Shown: positions 11,200-24,236, numbered from the stretch's first letter. The stretch: 64,000 nt of DNA from Diphasiastrum complanatum (GCA_029204225.1 CM055098.1:5697246-5761245); one strand, 5' to 3'. Numbers and translations: made by a program. The notes: generated from the sequence alone by a model not told the origin.

Positions 11200-12560
11200 A
11201 AGCCTTGGGCTCAGCTTTACCAACACTTCCAAACTCTGTTTTTAGCTCACACAAAGTACCACCTTTTAATTTGTGTAGTTTCTAAAGGAACTTTAGCATT
11301 ACCATCATTTGTAGTACCGACATGCCTCTTCTTTCCAATTATATTTAAGGACCATAGATCTGGCCCTAATTTGGACCCTAGAAAACATAATTGAGAACAT
11401 ATAATATGTAAATTTAATGTGAATTTAATTAATGGTTGACCATAAATAGCTTTCATACCCTGATTTTGATATAAAAAGGGAATATGCTCTCGTGCACAAG
11501 TTCACGTGATTCTAACGTAATGAATTTTTGGTGACTATTCTACCCATTTTTAAAAAGATTAAAAAGCAGAATAGCCACCTGTTTTTTAAAAAAAAATTAG
11601 TACAAATTCTACCGACGTCTGCCACATGGCAGCATCTACTTGCGCCTGCCACGTGCAGCAAATGATTGGTTTAAAAAAGGTTGAAAAATCCATTACGCAA
11701 TGGAATGAGCCGGGCAAAGGCCATTCTGCCCGATTCGGATTTCCAAAAAATTTTAGGATCCGCACATTTCGGATTTTCAAAAAATTTTAGGCTCGGCCCC
11801 TCCGGGCCTCACCTAAAAAAATTCAAAAAATCCTTACCGAGCAGAATGGCGTCTACCCGATCCATTCCATAGTACATTAAGGAATCTGAATTTTGATTCG
11901 ATGTGCGTTCCTATCCAAATTGTACTGGATCACTTAAAAAAATTGATAAAACATGACATAAATCCTTTTATCCATTCAAATCAACAATTTTTTAAATCTC
12001 GTGATTCTAGACCTCATTCGGATTGGCCAACCAGAAAACATTGATTCACACAAAACAAGGTATGGCTCCAATCTAAGAGCTCCATATTGGCATGGCCTAC
12101 GATGTATAAAAAAATACTAAAACTAGAACATCCAATTGCAGAACTATTAAGATATAGTGATATATATACATTGAAGATCAAAATTTAGAACTTAAGAATC
12201 ATGTATCAATTTGGACTGACTGAGCACAACTTTGCTTGAAAGGTTTGAATTAGAAAAGCCTTTTAAGAACAAAAATTGAGAACAGACCTTCAAATTGTCA
12301 GCACATGACATGTCATTTGCCCAATCCTTGCAAAAAGATTTTTTGTACTATAAATTGAATGATGGAACAGTTTCAAGAGCACAACTCGTATTGAATCATA
12401 TACTCGAAATTGAAATTGTCTACACCATTGCTTGCTTGCTTGCCTTGCAATACAATGTCCAGTGTCATTTTCAAATCCTTGAACAGCTTTTAGGTGATAA
12501 CTCATGTTTAATCATATACCCCCACTTTGTAGTAAACATTTACCATTCACCTGAAGCATA
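11200..12560. other. Gene-free, AT-rich stretch
   Basis: No coding region, RNA gene or element boundary could be supported. A short direct repeat, GGATTT-CAAAAAATTTTAGG, occurs at about 11737-11760 and 11771-11793. The last part may hold the 3' untranslated region of the DnaJ gene. Confidence 0.4.
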
Positions 12561-12801
12561 ATGTGGTTTCTAAGCAAGAGCACCCTGGTACAGGGTAGAA
12601 GCAGCACCACGAAGCAACACATTTTCATCCTGACCGCAAAAAAATAAATTTCAACAACTTCAACAAAAACGCAGTTATATTATCAGTCGGTGTATTCACT
12701 ATATTCTATCATGGCTTTCAGGAGCTGCATCCAAAAAAATTAACTGACAACCCTAGGAACAAATCGTTTCCAGCCTTTGTGACCAGAAGAAACTCCCAGA
12801 A

Positions 12802-15705
12802 CTACTGCTGTGCACATTGCACTCTAGGTCCTGATGCCTCCTCATCTTCCTCATAAGCTTCTTGTTGCTGTTTCCTTCTCATTTCATCCTCGATATTAAC
12901 ATCATGCAAAGTAGTTTCCTCGCATTCATCAAGCTCCATGTCTGTGAGTTGACTGGGAGGTCTAGGTGGCAAAACAGATTCCAAAAGCTTGCATTGTTCG
13001 AGAGATAAACTACCAGATTCTGGAAAATCGACCGAAAAGTGGATATACAAGCTACCTCTCATGAAAGGCCTTCCATATTGAGGCATACCCTCATCATGTA
13101 CAGCTTTGAATTGTCCTGGAAAAAAAAATCAAGCAAAAATCAGAGGTTAGAAATATCCAACAGGACAATTATATCAAGCACACTGTCGATGCCAGATAAA
13201 TATTTTCTAAGCCAAGCAGATTGAAAACAAATCTCCAATGCCAAACCATACCTGGCTTCACAATCTCTCCTGGATTTGATTTGATCAACAATTGCCTTCC
13301 GTCCAAATGAGTCAGTGGAAATTGAAATCCACAAAGTGCCTCTGTTAATGTAAGACTGTGTTCCACAAACAAGTCGTCCCCTTTTCTTTTAAACTTGGGA
13401 TGATCTTTTAATTGAAGGACAAAAACAATATCTCCAGTGATGGTATCCGGCTGCAAGTAACACAGTAATGAGAATGTCAAATCAAACACATTTACAAGAC
13501 AGCTTACAATCAACATGAAAACACATCATAACATGTACTTATTTTCGAACTACTTACAGCTTCATCTGCCTCTCCTTGAAATGTTATTTTCTGTCCATGA
13601 GTCATTCCTTTTTCAACATGCACTTCCAGGACTTTCTTATCCTGCACCACTTTGTTTCCTTTGCACTGAGTACATTTATCCCTCTCGCTGATGGTTTCAC
13701 CTGAGTAGGATAGCAAGTCATGAACGAGGCACCAAATCTCTCGCAAGGAAAAAGGATCAGATAATATACAGCATACACAATATTGTCGTAGTGTAGAGAT
13801 AAGTATTCATAAGGAGGATTCACTAGGCAAGATTGGCCATCCACGGGTTCAAATAGATTATAAATTGTTATCTACTGGAGAACCAAATGCAAACATACAA
13901 ATTATTATTTAGTACCTAAACAGATAAGATTTTGGAGTATCAACCATAAATTGACACAATCCATGTACACAGTCATGGAAACAATCAATCGCAAAAATGT
14001 TGACACTTCAAAATCGATCTCAATTGGCAGTCATGGAAACAATCAATCGCAAAAATATTGACACTTCAGAATCGATCTCACTTGGCACATTAACATGAGA
14101 ATTGGGCTCATCTAGAACCACGCACACATCAGCACTGAGCAATTCAAAAGTTTGATGAAAAGGACAACCCATGGACTCAAAACGAGGCATTTTAGTCCAA
14201 AGTATATCATCCCTAATGTGAAGCTGAGAAGAGCTTCCAATAACAACTTAGATTATGGTTGAAGTCATACCTGAACCCCTACATTCTGGACAGACTTGCT
14301 GCATCTGTTGTATCATCCCAGGCCCCAGCTGGCGAATAGAAACTTTCATGCCTGATCCTTGGCATCCCGCACATCTACTGCTCGCACCTGACTTTGACCC
14401 TTGGCTGAACATAAAGCAGTAGACATTGAAATATCAAAGTGTGTACTAGCCCCAATTGACCGTCTTGATGGTATTACAAAGCTACAGAACTAACCCCGTT
14501 ATTAAAGCCGTGCAGTTATAATAATGTGTGATAACCAATGCGCGTGCAATCACAAAAACACATGAAAATTTTCTAAAGACATGCTGAGATTAAACAACAG
14601 TGTCATAGAATTAGGGCATATGCTGCCTATCTCAAGTCTCCAAGGCAGAATACCTCGTACACCAAAAATAATCACAAAAACTTTCTACTGTAGCTAAACT
14701 TTATCCAAAAAATCCATATCCTTCCAATTACAACATACCCTTTACATTTGGAACAAATCACGTTCCTCGAGAGGGATAACTTCTTCGAAGTACCATTGTA
14801 CAAATCTTCCAAAGATACTTTTAAAGGATGAACCACATCCTCGCCCCTTCTTTGTCTGCTGCGACCTCCTCTACTACTTCCACCTGCACAAATCGATTAA
14901 AGCAGTCTAAAAAATTAAGTATTTTCGGGAATCTCTCCTGCGATGACTCATTAACTCATAATTCTCAAACACTATTGATCAAGTGTAATATGCACCAACA
15001 AATTTCATAAAAATTCTCTTTCAGAAACAAGAATCCTACACAAACAGATGCAGAAAATGTCTTGTAGTGACTCTTTCATTATAATTCTCGAATATTATTA
15101 TATAGGCATGATGTGTATTGACTAGTAAAATCAAATTCCTGTCAACGGTTTATAATAAACTCATTCCATCACAACCAGAAGCTGGTTATAAAATCAAAAA
15201 AAATTCTGAACAGCATCACAGTATTCACCAAGACCCGCTCGAAATCAGCAAGGAAAGTTGAAACTGACCTCCAAATGGATTTCCAGCACCAGACCCGAAG
15301 AAAGACTCAAATATGTCAAAAGGATTGTGAGAGGCACCGCCTCCTCCCATCCCTTCTTTAAGAGCTTCTTCGCCATACTGATCATAGATTTCCCTCTTCT
15401 CCGGATCACTTAAAACCTCATAAGCTTGTGCAAGCTCTTTAAACTGGATGGACAATCAAACTCCGTATCATCAGAACGACAAGCCTAAAGGCGGCACAAC
15501 ATAAATAAAGGATAGGCCACACACACACACACACACACAAAAAGCCACATACCTTTTCTGGATCTCCACCCTTGTCAGGATGATTCTTGATTGCCGCTTT
15601 TCTGTAAGCCTTCTTCAAATCTTCCTGGGACACATTCTTTGAAACTCCAAGGATATCATAATACTTACTATTATCAGATTTCCTACTAGGCATGCGACCG
15701 AACAT
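12802..15705 (-). CDS. Type I DnaJ (Hsp40) co-chaperone, farnesylation-type plant form, seven exons
   Basis: Coding exons in order are 15553-15705, 15269-15443, 14739-14883, 14271-14404, 13558-13700, 13252-13450 and 12802-13115. All introns are GT-AG and the phases join into 420 codons plus stop, the normal family length. The J domain is residues 1-75 with HPD at 42-44, followed by a Gly-rich region to about 120. Four zinc-binding pairs lie at Cys 153/156, 169/172, 196/199 and 212/215. The client-binding C-terminal half (residues 220-350) includes [20 protein letters not shown] and [17 protein letters not shown]. The end VQCAQQ is a CaaX-type farnesylation box. Known members stimulate Hsp70 ATPase and deliver clients, in the cytosol and at membranes after prenylation. 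The start is the only ATG that gives the conserved MFGR N-terminus. No break was seen. It is the one clearly intact host gene in the window. Confidence 0.96.
13970..14085. repeat. 58-bp tandem duplication inside DnaJ intron 4
   Basis: Two adjacent copies start CAGTCATGGAAACAATC. They lie in the largest intron (13701-14270) and do not touch the splice sites. Confidence 0.9.
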
Positions 15706-16500
15706 GGTTGCCGAGGCTTAAAAACCAACCAAAAAACAATTCAGACACACAAAAACAAGCCCTGGACTTCAGAATTCACCGATCCAACACACAGGATCGC
15801 AGTTTGAAGCGCTATACTCGAATTTCGCACTGCATCAATTCAAAGGGCTATATTGAAATTTTGCACCTCCAGAAAAGCGCAAAATTCTACTGCTCATGCC
15901 ACTGACCGATTCTCAGAAGCGCTAATAATTGGCAGCCCACGGAGCTTCCTGGATCCACGTACGAAACAGACGCAGATCTACTGGATCCACTCCACCGGCC
16001 TCACCAGCTCAAGATCTGAGAGCTCATCGTCCTTGCTCTCAACAGGGACTTGGCATGAGACCAAAGAGAGTCGTGATGAGAACGATGAGCCACAGCCGTC
16101 GGATTGAACCAGGTCCGCCCTATTGACGGCTGAGATTGAGAACCCTTAACCCCGGTTACAGTTTCAGTGTCCCAAATAACCGTGGTTAGTGACGAGGCAA
16201 CCAGTAGAAGGCTCTAGAAGTTTAGAACCAGAGGCCCCACGCGTTTCTGGCCGTTGGATTCCCCATCGGACGGCCATTATTGCAGCATCTTGATTCTTGT
16301 TTAATCCGTGCGCTACGAATCTTTGTAGAGCACGGAGGGCCTTCTAGATGCTTCTGTGGAGTCGGTCTTTATCTGACGGTCACACGGAGAATCCAACGGT
16401 TAGAACCTTGCCGTGGACAATTAGAATCCAAGATACTCAAGAGACTAGATTTCTAATTTCTATTATTCTTCTTCACGTGCACTATTATATTAGCTATGCG
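15706..16500 (-). promoter_or_regulatory. 5' untranslated and promoter region of the DnaJ gene
   Basis: This stretch upstream of the start codon is richer in GC than its surroundings and holds no coding region. A palindromic CACGTG (G-box core) lies at 16474-16479. Near 16211-16226 CTCTAGAAGTTTAG resembles an imperfect heat-shock element (inverted GAA/TTC triplets with two mismatched bases). No confident TATA box was seen. The regulatory reading is inference. Confidence 0.35.
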
Positions 16501-17044
16501 CCTGTTTTAGCGCATCTAGCATCTGGAGCGACAAGGATGGCTATAGGCTATAGCCTGTTGTTGGATGGCGAATATCATGCGTAGCAGTTGAACATCTACA
16601 GTGCAGATTGAAAACAGTGCAAATTGAAAACGTTACACAAGCCCTATATGGCTCAAAACCAAGCTGCTCTTAGTCAACCATGTGTAGCCACGTCCAAATT
16701 TTTCCCTGTCACAACTACTATGTTTGCTCTTACGTGGGCTCTAGCCTTTAATCCTAGCCATTGTAGAATATGGATTTTTTTGGGACCATAAGCTTTCTAA
16801 TTCAAGTACAATGTGTGCAATAAAATATTAATGCAAAGTAACAGTTGAGAATATTCTCAACAAGAGTAGCCTCCACAAAGACAATCCAAGCCACATTTCC
16901 TATCGAAAGTGTGCCCTAAATTGACTACGTGCAAGACACCCCTATTTTCGTAGCCCACCAATACTTCAATGGTTCTACTCTTGAGAATGCAACCAAATGA
17001 AACACATATAATGACTTAATATAATGATTTAGGCAAGGAGCACA

Positions 17045-17158
17045 TTGATAGTGGACCCTTGTCTACTGCAATTCATTAGATATTGATAGTGGACCCTTGT
17101 CTAGTGCAATTCATTAGATACTGATAGTGGACCCTTGTCTATTGCAATTCATTAGATA
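17045..17158. repeat. Three tandem copies of a 38-bp unit
   Basis: The unit is TTGATAGTGGACCCTTGTCT plus about 18 bases ending CATTAGATA. Copies differ at one or two positions. Confidence 0.92.
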
Positions 17159-17169
17159 GCGTGTGGAGA

Positions 17170-17471
17170 ACCAATTTTGATTGCAATATTGAAGTCATTG
17201 ACGAGGCAAAAATAGCTTATTGTGTGATAACCCTAAGAAATACATGTACAATGTTACCACAAACATGACCAATGTGGATATGGGATTACATGTTTCACAA
17301 CCATTGTACTCGAGTTTACAACCAATTTTGATTGCAGTATTGAAGTCATTGACAAGGCAAAAATAACTTATTGTGTGATAACTCTAAGAAATACATGTAC
17401 AATGTTACCACAAACATGACCAATGTGGATATGGGATTACATGTTTCACAACCATTGTACTCGAGTTTACA
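17170..17471. repeat. Tandem duplication, 151-bp period
   Basis: ACCAATTTTGATTGCA starts each unit (17170 and 17321) and the copies are nearly identical to ACTCGAGTTTACA at the end. Confidence 0.92.
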
Positions 17472-17737
17472 ATCTGGGCACTCAAAACATCCACATGCAA
17501 GACTATGCTACCACTTTATTGGAAGTGTCAACGCCTACAATTTTAATTCAAGGTGAAACCAAAAGGAATTCCTATAATAATTTTAACACCTCAAATCAAA
17601 GCAAAAGAGGATCATCTTTCTCTAAAGTTAGATAATGCCTAGGGGATTAATCGAATAATATAATCTCCCCTTTAGATTCTTTTCTTAACACTCAGGCTAG
17701 AACATCTTTTAGAATGAGCGTATTTACGTAGAATGTA

Positions 17738-17905
17738 AAAGACTCAATTCTAGGGTTCACGAACAATGACTTTCTTCTCAACTTGGTCAACTTCCTTAAA
17801 TGAAGACAAACCATTGAATTATGGACTCAATTCTAGGGTTCACGAAACAAGAACTTTCTTTTACTTCGTCAACTTCCTTAAGTGAAGACAAACCATTGAA
17901 GTATG
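17738..17905. repeat. Tandem duplication of about 80 bp
   Basis: Both units contain GACTCAATTCTAGGGTTCAC, TTTCTT, AACTTCCTTAA.TGAAGAC and AAACCATTGAA.TATG. Confidence 0.85.
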
Positions 17906-17937
17906 GGCTTCAAGATAATCCGATTATGTAGTTTTGT

Positions 17938-19060
17938 GTGACAAAAGAGTATTTCCAAGTTTGCTCTTGCTTATCATTAACTCAAGCTACTCAAGCAAAT
18001 TATTTAACCCCTACTGTCTCTAAAGATTATAAAATTTTAAGTTATGAAGGTGATGATCCAAGTAGATGGATTAAAGTTAGTATCACAGTTGGGGTACTTA
18101 CGACTTTGATGTCTATGCTCCATGTTATTCAGTAGAGCATGTTGAATTCTTGTTACATGTTCTTCTCCAACTAGATGTATCTCATGGATAAATATGACTC
18201 AAAGGAAGCTATTGAGTTAAAAGGGCATCATAAAAAGGTTGATATCAGAGGACATCCCCTCTCCCTTCTTTACCTATCAAGTATTATGTTTGAGCCTCTT
18301 CTACCCTCTCGATTGATGGTCATGAGCTTTCTAAACCATAACAAATGGCTCAAGGTTTTGCCTTACATTTCTAATTTTTAGTTGTTGTTGCACCAAGAGT
18401 GTAATTAAGCTAGTCTCAGATGAAAGCCTTGTAAGGAGGTTAGTAGCCCTATCTTGACCCATAAATTAACTATGATTGTGAGGGGTTGGGGCCCTCGTGG
18501 TATTAAAGCCATAATTAATGGTTTAGAGGCTTAAGACTCATGATGGCTAGCAGGTGACTCATTGGGAGAGTGGTTGATGTGGCCAGTTAGGCTACTAAGG
18601 TGTCACAATTCACTCCTAGTTGTGGAGGTGGCTTGGATGGGTATACATATATCCATAGGCCTCCCTTGTGGAGAGCTTGATTTGGTGATTGTAGCTACAT
18701 GCTGCTAGATTGGTATCCCTCTCCTATTGAGTATTGATTTGGAGGCTAGATTCATTTGATCTAGATTTGGTTGGGTAGGCTTGTCCACCATTTGATTCCC
18801 TTGTTTCTAGTGGTTCGCCATCCTAGTCTTGGATCCTTCGCAGGAGGTCTTTATAGAGGGATTCTTCTCCTCTTTGACAAATACAAGGCTTTCCTTAACA
18901 AACATCTATGCTTAATGGACTTGAAAAAGCTCTTATATCTCTTTCCTCTCACAAAATTCCAAACTTGGATGAGGTCATCTCTCAATTCTCTATCTTCAAC
19001 CAAGAAATTTTGGGATCTTTCCTTCCTAGCAATTTATCAACAATGCTCTTGATGTGTGTG
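17938..19060 (+). other. Unassigned stretch with short plus-strand readings
   Basis: Short open stretches (for example SYEGDDPSRWIKVSI near 18040, and LMDKYDSKEAIELKG near 18185) follow each other with stops and frame changes between them. They read like a decayed protein rather than chance, but I recognise no family. No start, splice pattern or element boundary is supported. Confidence 0.25.
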
Positions 19061-19498
19061 GGTTTCCTTCCACCTCATTGAAGATTTGATTAAGCTCATT
19101 CCCACTTGTACAGGTTCTAGTAGAATAGACTAGTTTTGTGCTTTACAATAATGAACATCTCCTTTAAGCATTTTGATATTCAAATTATTGAATTCGTGAA
19201 CAAAGAATCACCTAGCATTTATCAAGTTGAAAACAACAAAAGCACCTCAACAACACCTAAAGCTCCTAGTAACAGAAGAATCACCTCAATGTAGAAGGTA
19301 AACATAATGAGGAATCCTTTGCATGTCCTCGCACATGTCAAATTGAAATATAAACATGCCCCATGTTAGGCCCAACATGGGTATTAGACACCTTTAGTAA
19401 CAAAATGATCTTGAAAACCAAACTTTAAATTCAACTCTCGCCTTTAAAGTTTAGTTTTTCTTACCAATTGAAACTTTACATGTATTTCCAACCAAAGT

Positions 19499-19740
19499 TC
19501 ACAAAAATTTAACAAGTATAGTCCTCAAACCTTCAACTTTCTCTTTACATAGAGGTTTTGTAAGGATGTCGACAAATTGATCTTTCATCCTACAATGGAT
19601 CACATCCACTTCTTTGCTTAAGCACCACTCTCAAATAAATTGATGTTTTATCTCGATGTATTTTGTATGAATTTGGTATACAAGATTTCCTGCCAACTAT
19701 TTTGTATGAATATGGTATACAAGATTTCTTGCCAACTAAT
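19499..19740 (-). pseudogene. Ty1/copia scrap: end of RNase H
   Basis: The minus strand reads ARNLVYHIHTKYIEIKHQFI, a stop, then SKEVDVIHCRMKDQFVDIL and TKPL. This is the conserved end of copia RNase H (NPvfHarTKHIei ... V...hc.t..q.ADifTKPL). A 40-bp tandem duplication sits inside the HTK region and introduces a stop. No other part of the element is attached. Confidence 0.75.
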
Positions 19741-19751
19741 CGCTAAAAAAT

Positions 19752-19893
<142 letters not shown>

Positions 19894-20070
19894 CCCAACA
19901 CCTCACTTTATTGCTATTTATGCTTCCAAAATCCTAAAAATGTAACCCTAACCCTAAATCAACACTAGCCCTATATCTGAAACAACATTACTTCCTGATT
20001 GCACTTTGACAAAATTTCTGATTGCTCAGAATTCATGCTCAAAAACACTAACGGATGATGGCTCAAAATC

Positions 20071-20073
<3 letters not shown>

Positions 20074-20164
<91 letters not shown>

Positions 20165-20199
20165 ACGAGTGCACGTTCTCTATCTCTCAACCACTGAAG

Positions 20200-20248
<49 letters not shown>
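20074..20248. repeat. Two CT microsatellites
   Basis: CT runs at 20074-20163 (one interruption) and 20202-20248 are separated by about 38 bases. Confidence 0.98.
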
Positions 20249-20249
<1 letters not shown>

Positions 20250-20576
20250 GCTCTGTGTTGTTATCAACATATTTTTGCATAAATCTCTGTCTCTCTCGAC
20301 TCACTACATCAAGAGTTTTGGTTAGGACAAAAGCTCTCTCAGTTCTCTCCTATCTCTCGCTCTGCTGGGTGTGTGTCTCTTGCTACCCACAGATCATTAC
20401 TCAGCTATGTGCTGAATTACTGCTCTCTTCCACTCCTCCTTTAATCTCTCTCAAATTGCTCTCTTGTCCTCCTCTGCTCCATCCCGAACTGGCACACCAA
20501 TCCACATTAGCCAAACTTTAGAAAGAATTGCCTGTCATGGACCAAACATCGATCACGTTTTCCCATCGCATGTTGC

Positions 20577-20849
<273 letters not shown>

Positions 20850-21489
20850 TATCTAATGTGATCCCTTTTTACCGATACTAAAAGAAACCCTTTTTACTGC
20901 ATATGAGGGCGATAGTTTAAGTACAAAAATATCCCTTTATATTGTTTAAATTCAATGGCCAAGATCTATTAGATTGGATCCAATGGTTGAACGTTGGCTT
21001 CTTTTACAAGCCTCTTCTTGCCGATCTGATCATAGAGGAGAAGTGTTAGAGCCTTTACTCCCTGTCCCGGTTATTTACAGTTTTCAGAGACACATGTATG
21101 TTTTTTAATTATTGTAATTACTGAAATGGCTAAGTCATCGGCCTGTGGTGACCTTTCTAAGTAAATTGTAAATAAATTGTAATTAGTTGGCATTGGATCA
21201 CCTCAAAGAGTCATGCTTAGCTTTGGCATGGGGTACTGGGTCATTTCTTAGGAGTGGCTGGACTGACCTCCTAAATAGTAGGAGAGTTGACAAACATGTT
21301 CTAGAGAGAGAAAGGGGAGTTTTTTGCTCTTAACTTTTGATTGAGAGCTCAGATGGCTATGGGATCTGTTGCAAACTGTTCCTATTGCTAAGGCACAGTA
21401 GATTAGTCACAAGAACCAACCCCAGCAGCAGTTGGAATTTTTTGATATTGTGTAGATCAGTCATCCAAAGTCTATTCAGACTGAAGCAA

Positions 21490-22031
21490 ATAAAATTTAT
21501 GAATGATTTCAAATTTTCGTTCAGATATTTTGATGACATTTGCTTTATCAACAACCCCCTTATTGGGAAATTCCTTGACAAAACACAACCCATAACGTCG
21601 AGTAACCCTTTCTGGATCTATCCTCTGGAATACCTTGCTGTTGATGAAAGCGACACGACCAACAATACAGTAAACTTCTTGAATATCACCATCTCTTTTC
21701 ATCCAGTAAATGGTGCGGTACTTCTTTCTAAATATCACAAAAGAATAGATTTGTCATTCTATTGTTTACAATACATACACTTGGCCTCCAATATTTTGTT
21801 TATAACTCTTATAAGATCATGGTATCCCAATTTATTGTAGCTATGTATTGTTGTAATAAACAGCAAACATTTTTGAAAGAAGTTAAGACTCTACTTGAAG
21901 CTTTTCAAAAGAATAACTTTATGACAGACAAATTGTGTTTGATCATAGATAAACTACTTACACAAGAAACTTTTCTTGGACTATCTTTTGATTTGCCTAT
22001 AGATATTTATACTTCTTTGGTGGGCAGTTAG
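21490..22031 (+). pseudogene. Penelope-like element copy 1: 3' end of the reverse transcriptase
   Basis: The reading begins in the middle of the RT, with MNDFKFSFRYFDDICFINNP. Arg and the YFDD catalytic box fall at 21523-21537. NFLNITISF follows, then SKYHKRIDL, and after a frameshift near 21785 an SYKIMVSQF...CCNKQ..F block and EAFQKNNFMTDKL. The same order is seen in copy 2 at 27780-28228. The 5' part of the ORF is missing, so this copy is 5'-truncated. It lies head-to-tail with copy 2, and its 3' region forms the upstream region of copy 2, as in the pseudo-LTR arrangement of Penelope-like elements. Confidence 0.65.
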
Positions 22032-22094
22032 CTTTCCCATAGGGGGTGCTAGCTGCCCCCTAAGGGATTCACTAACTACGAGTCTGGTTGGTGG

Positions 22095-22262
<168 letters not shown>

Positions 22263-22825
22263 GGATGCTCCTTCATCTACTTTCACCCTGCTTCGCTAAC
22301 AGGCACATGGACAACTACAAACATATGGCTTCTCCAAGCTTGCAAGGTATTTTTAAACATCCTACACTTTCACAAAATGAAGTTTCGCTCTTAACTTAGT
22401 GGGTCTCCCACTTAAAAACTAATAAAAGTACTCTATAAGACTTTTTAAATTTCAAATTTCCAATTTGGAGGGAAATTGATTTTCCCTCTCCCACTCACAC
22501 CTTCTAGGATGCGAACCAGTTTGAAACTATAAGATCATGCTTTTTCGACGCTTTCTCTCTACAACAACAGAGAATATCATATGCTGAAAGTGCACCCTAC
22601 CAGTTCACGATCAACGATATTCTAGCATATGGTATGCATCTATCTCTCTTTTGCTAGGATCTCTTAATGCTTTACTCTCGCAATGATGATGCTTTGATAA
22701 CCTCCAGCTACTGTTTATGTTTGCTTATCACATGAAAGAGTAAAAAGTGCTTTCGTAGGATTAAGAAATATGGTAGTCATATGGACAACACTCATTAAGT
22801 ATGAAAACACGTCCATCCTGCCTCA

Positions 22826-23410
22826 ATAGGCAGCGATGGACATTTCCTTTCATTTGGCAACCTTTCATGAGACCATATGACAACGATGGTCTGATGGCCA
22901 CCTTTTCAACCATAAAGAAACTCGTTTAAGCTTCATTTGACAATGGGTGCCTTCACCCACTGGTATGATGATAAATTTTTGATACAAAAGTTGGTCGATG
23001 GACAACTGACTCTTCATCTTGATAAATATGAATGAATAATGAGGTCGGTGTCCAGCGATGAACAACTAACTCTTCATCTTGATAAATATGAATGAATGAT
23101 GAGGTCGTTGTCCAACGATGAACAGTTGACTCTTCATCTTGATAAATATGAGTGAATAATGAATAATGAATAATGAGGTATGTTGTCCCAGCGATGGACA
23201 CTATGACCTCTTTTGGCACTTGCTTGCTTACCATATTGCACACAAAGCATCCTGCTATCTAGCGATGGACAATAGGACCATTTACTCTTCATTCATTAAT
23301 AGCTCGTGACTATCAATGACTCACTGTCTAGCGATGGACTACAAAATCTTACTAGCTTGTTTGATATTCTTTACGTGAGTATCCTCTTCTATCCAGCGGT
23401 GGATGGATGG
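22826..23410 (+). repeat. Array of short hairpins built on AGCGATGGAC (copy 1)
   Basis: A unit of about 65 bp is repeated three times (22988-23180): TGTCCAGCGATGAACA, then ACTCTTCATCTTGATAAATA and TGAATGA.TGAGGT. Around it are more hairpin cores: GTCCCAGCGATGGAC (about 23189), GTCTAGCGATGGAC (about 23327) and ATCCAGCGGTGGAT (about 23396). The arms pair around a 4-nt loop, GCGA or GCGG. GACCAT...ATGGTC at 22873-22893 is another inverted repeat. The array matches 29060-29672 in copy 2. Confidence 0.75.
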
Positions 23411-23862
23411 ATACGTTAAAGCTCAATTCTTGTGGTAGAATGACTCTCTTAAAAGTTTTCGTATATCTTTGGTCTTACAGTACTAAACTGATAATTTCTT
23501 ATAATGTAGCATCATCATACTGCTCCGGCTTCTCCTTTGTACGTTTCGGTTCACATTTGAACCAAATCGCTAGCTATCTCAACAAAAAGGTATGGTACCA
23601 ACTGATTCTCCATAAAGCAAGTAATCTAACTCACTCCGAATACGCTTTCTCTGCAACTCTTTATAAGCAAATACTTGCTAAAAAGTGTTTTTTGGCTTTC
23701 TATGACCCAAAGAGAAAGAATTATCTCGAAGCAAAAGAAACAATGGCAGCCTCTCAAGAAGCCATGTCTACAACCATTCAGGTACACTTTTCTAGAGTAA
23801 GTAAACTCTTTGCAGCTTCAGCAAGCATGGTATGTTCAGTTCTGTACATCCTTAAGACATAG
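23407..23862 (+). CDS. Possible accessory ORF in the 3' region of the Penelope-like element (151 codons)
   Basis: The reading is MDTLKLNSCGRMTLLKVFVY at the start and ends MVCSVLYILKT. It is Ser/Lys/Tyr-rich and I recognise no domain. Its first 57 codons are kept in copy 2 (29673 onward), but about 200 bp are missing there, which fuses a different end. It sits between the hairpin array and the downstream twin hairpins. A diverged segment near 32836-33129 shows a vaguely similar string (TSIQVSVAKL versus TTIQVHFSRVSKL). It could be non-coding. Confidence 0.3.
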   Translation: MDTLKLNSCGRMTLLKVFVYLWSYSTKLIISYNVASSYCSGFSFVRFGSHLNQIASYLNKKVWYQLILHKASNLTHSEYAFSATLYKQILAKKCFLAFYDPKRKNYLEAKETMAASQEAMSTTIQVHFSRVSKLFAASASMVCSVLYILKT

Positions 23863-24015
23863 CACTCTTCAACACAATCGTGCTTTTACTTCCTTTTTTC
23901 ATAAAAAGAAATGATATAAGACCACATCTAACCTTGTATACGAGTCAAATTAACACATCGTGAAATAAAAATCTATCATAAAACTGAACAATAAAGACTC
24001 CAATAATGCGATCTT

Positions 24016-24077
24016 AGATAACATGGATATGCGTAAATTTCTACCTAAGGATTAGAATGGCACGGATCTGTCCTAAT
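24016..24077 (+). other. Twin hairpin locus I (copy 1)
   Basis: The second hairpin is complete: outer stem ATTAG/CTAAT (24051-55 with 24073-77), bulge AAT, inner stem GGCA/TGTC, loop CGGATC. The first, around CATGGATATG (24022-24031), pairs only weakly. The equivalent in copy 2 is 30081-30149. Confidence 0.6.
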
Positions 24078-24236
24078 ACCTAGTATAAATATTGGTAATC
24101 TCTTACTAATTATTCATCATGTCTTTCCTACACAATGTCCCTATACCTTGGTTGTTATGTTATTCATATGTAACAACCATGGAAGCACTTAACCTTACCC
24201 ATCTCTGTGTTACTCTAGACTCTTGGTGAGATACGA

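Noticed and set aside
19941-19960. Telomere-like CCCTAACCCTAAA
   Set aside because: Only two units here and near 50205, so this is no evidence for a telomeric setting of the Penelope-like elements.
22988-23180. CRISPR-like array
   Set aside because: Units of about 65 bp are fully repeated without unique spacers, and the context is a eukaryotic retroelement.
23577-23780. Intron explaining the difference between the two accessory ORFs
   Set aside because: The missing segment does not begin with GT and end with AG at the break. A deletion is simpler.
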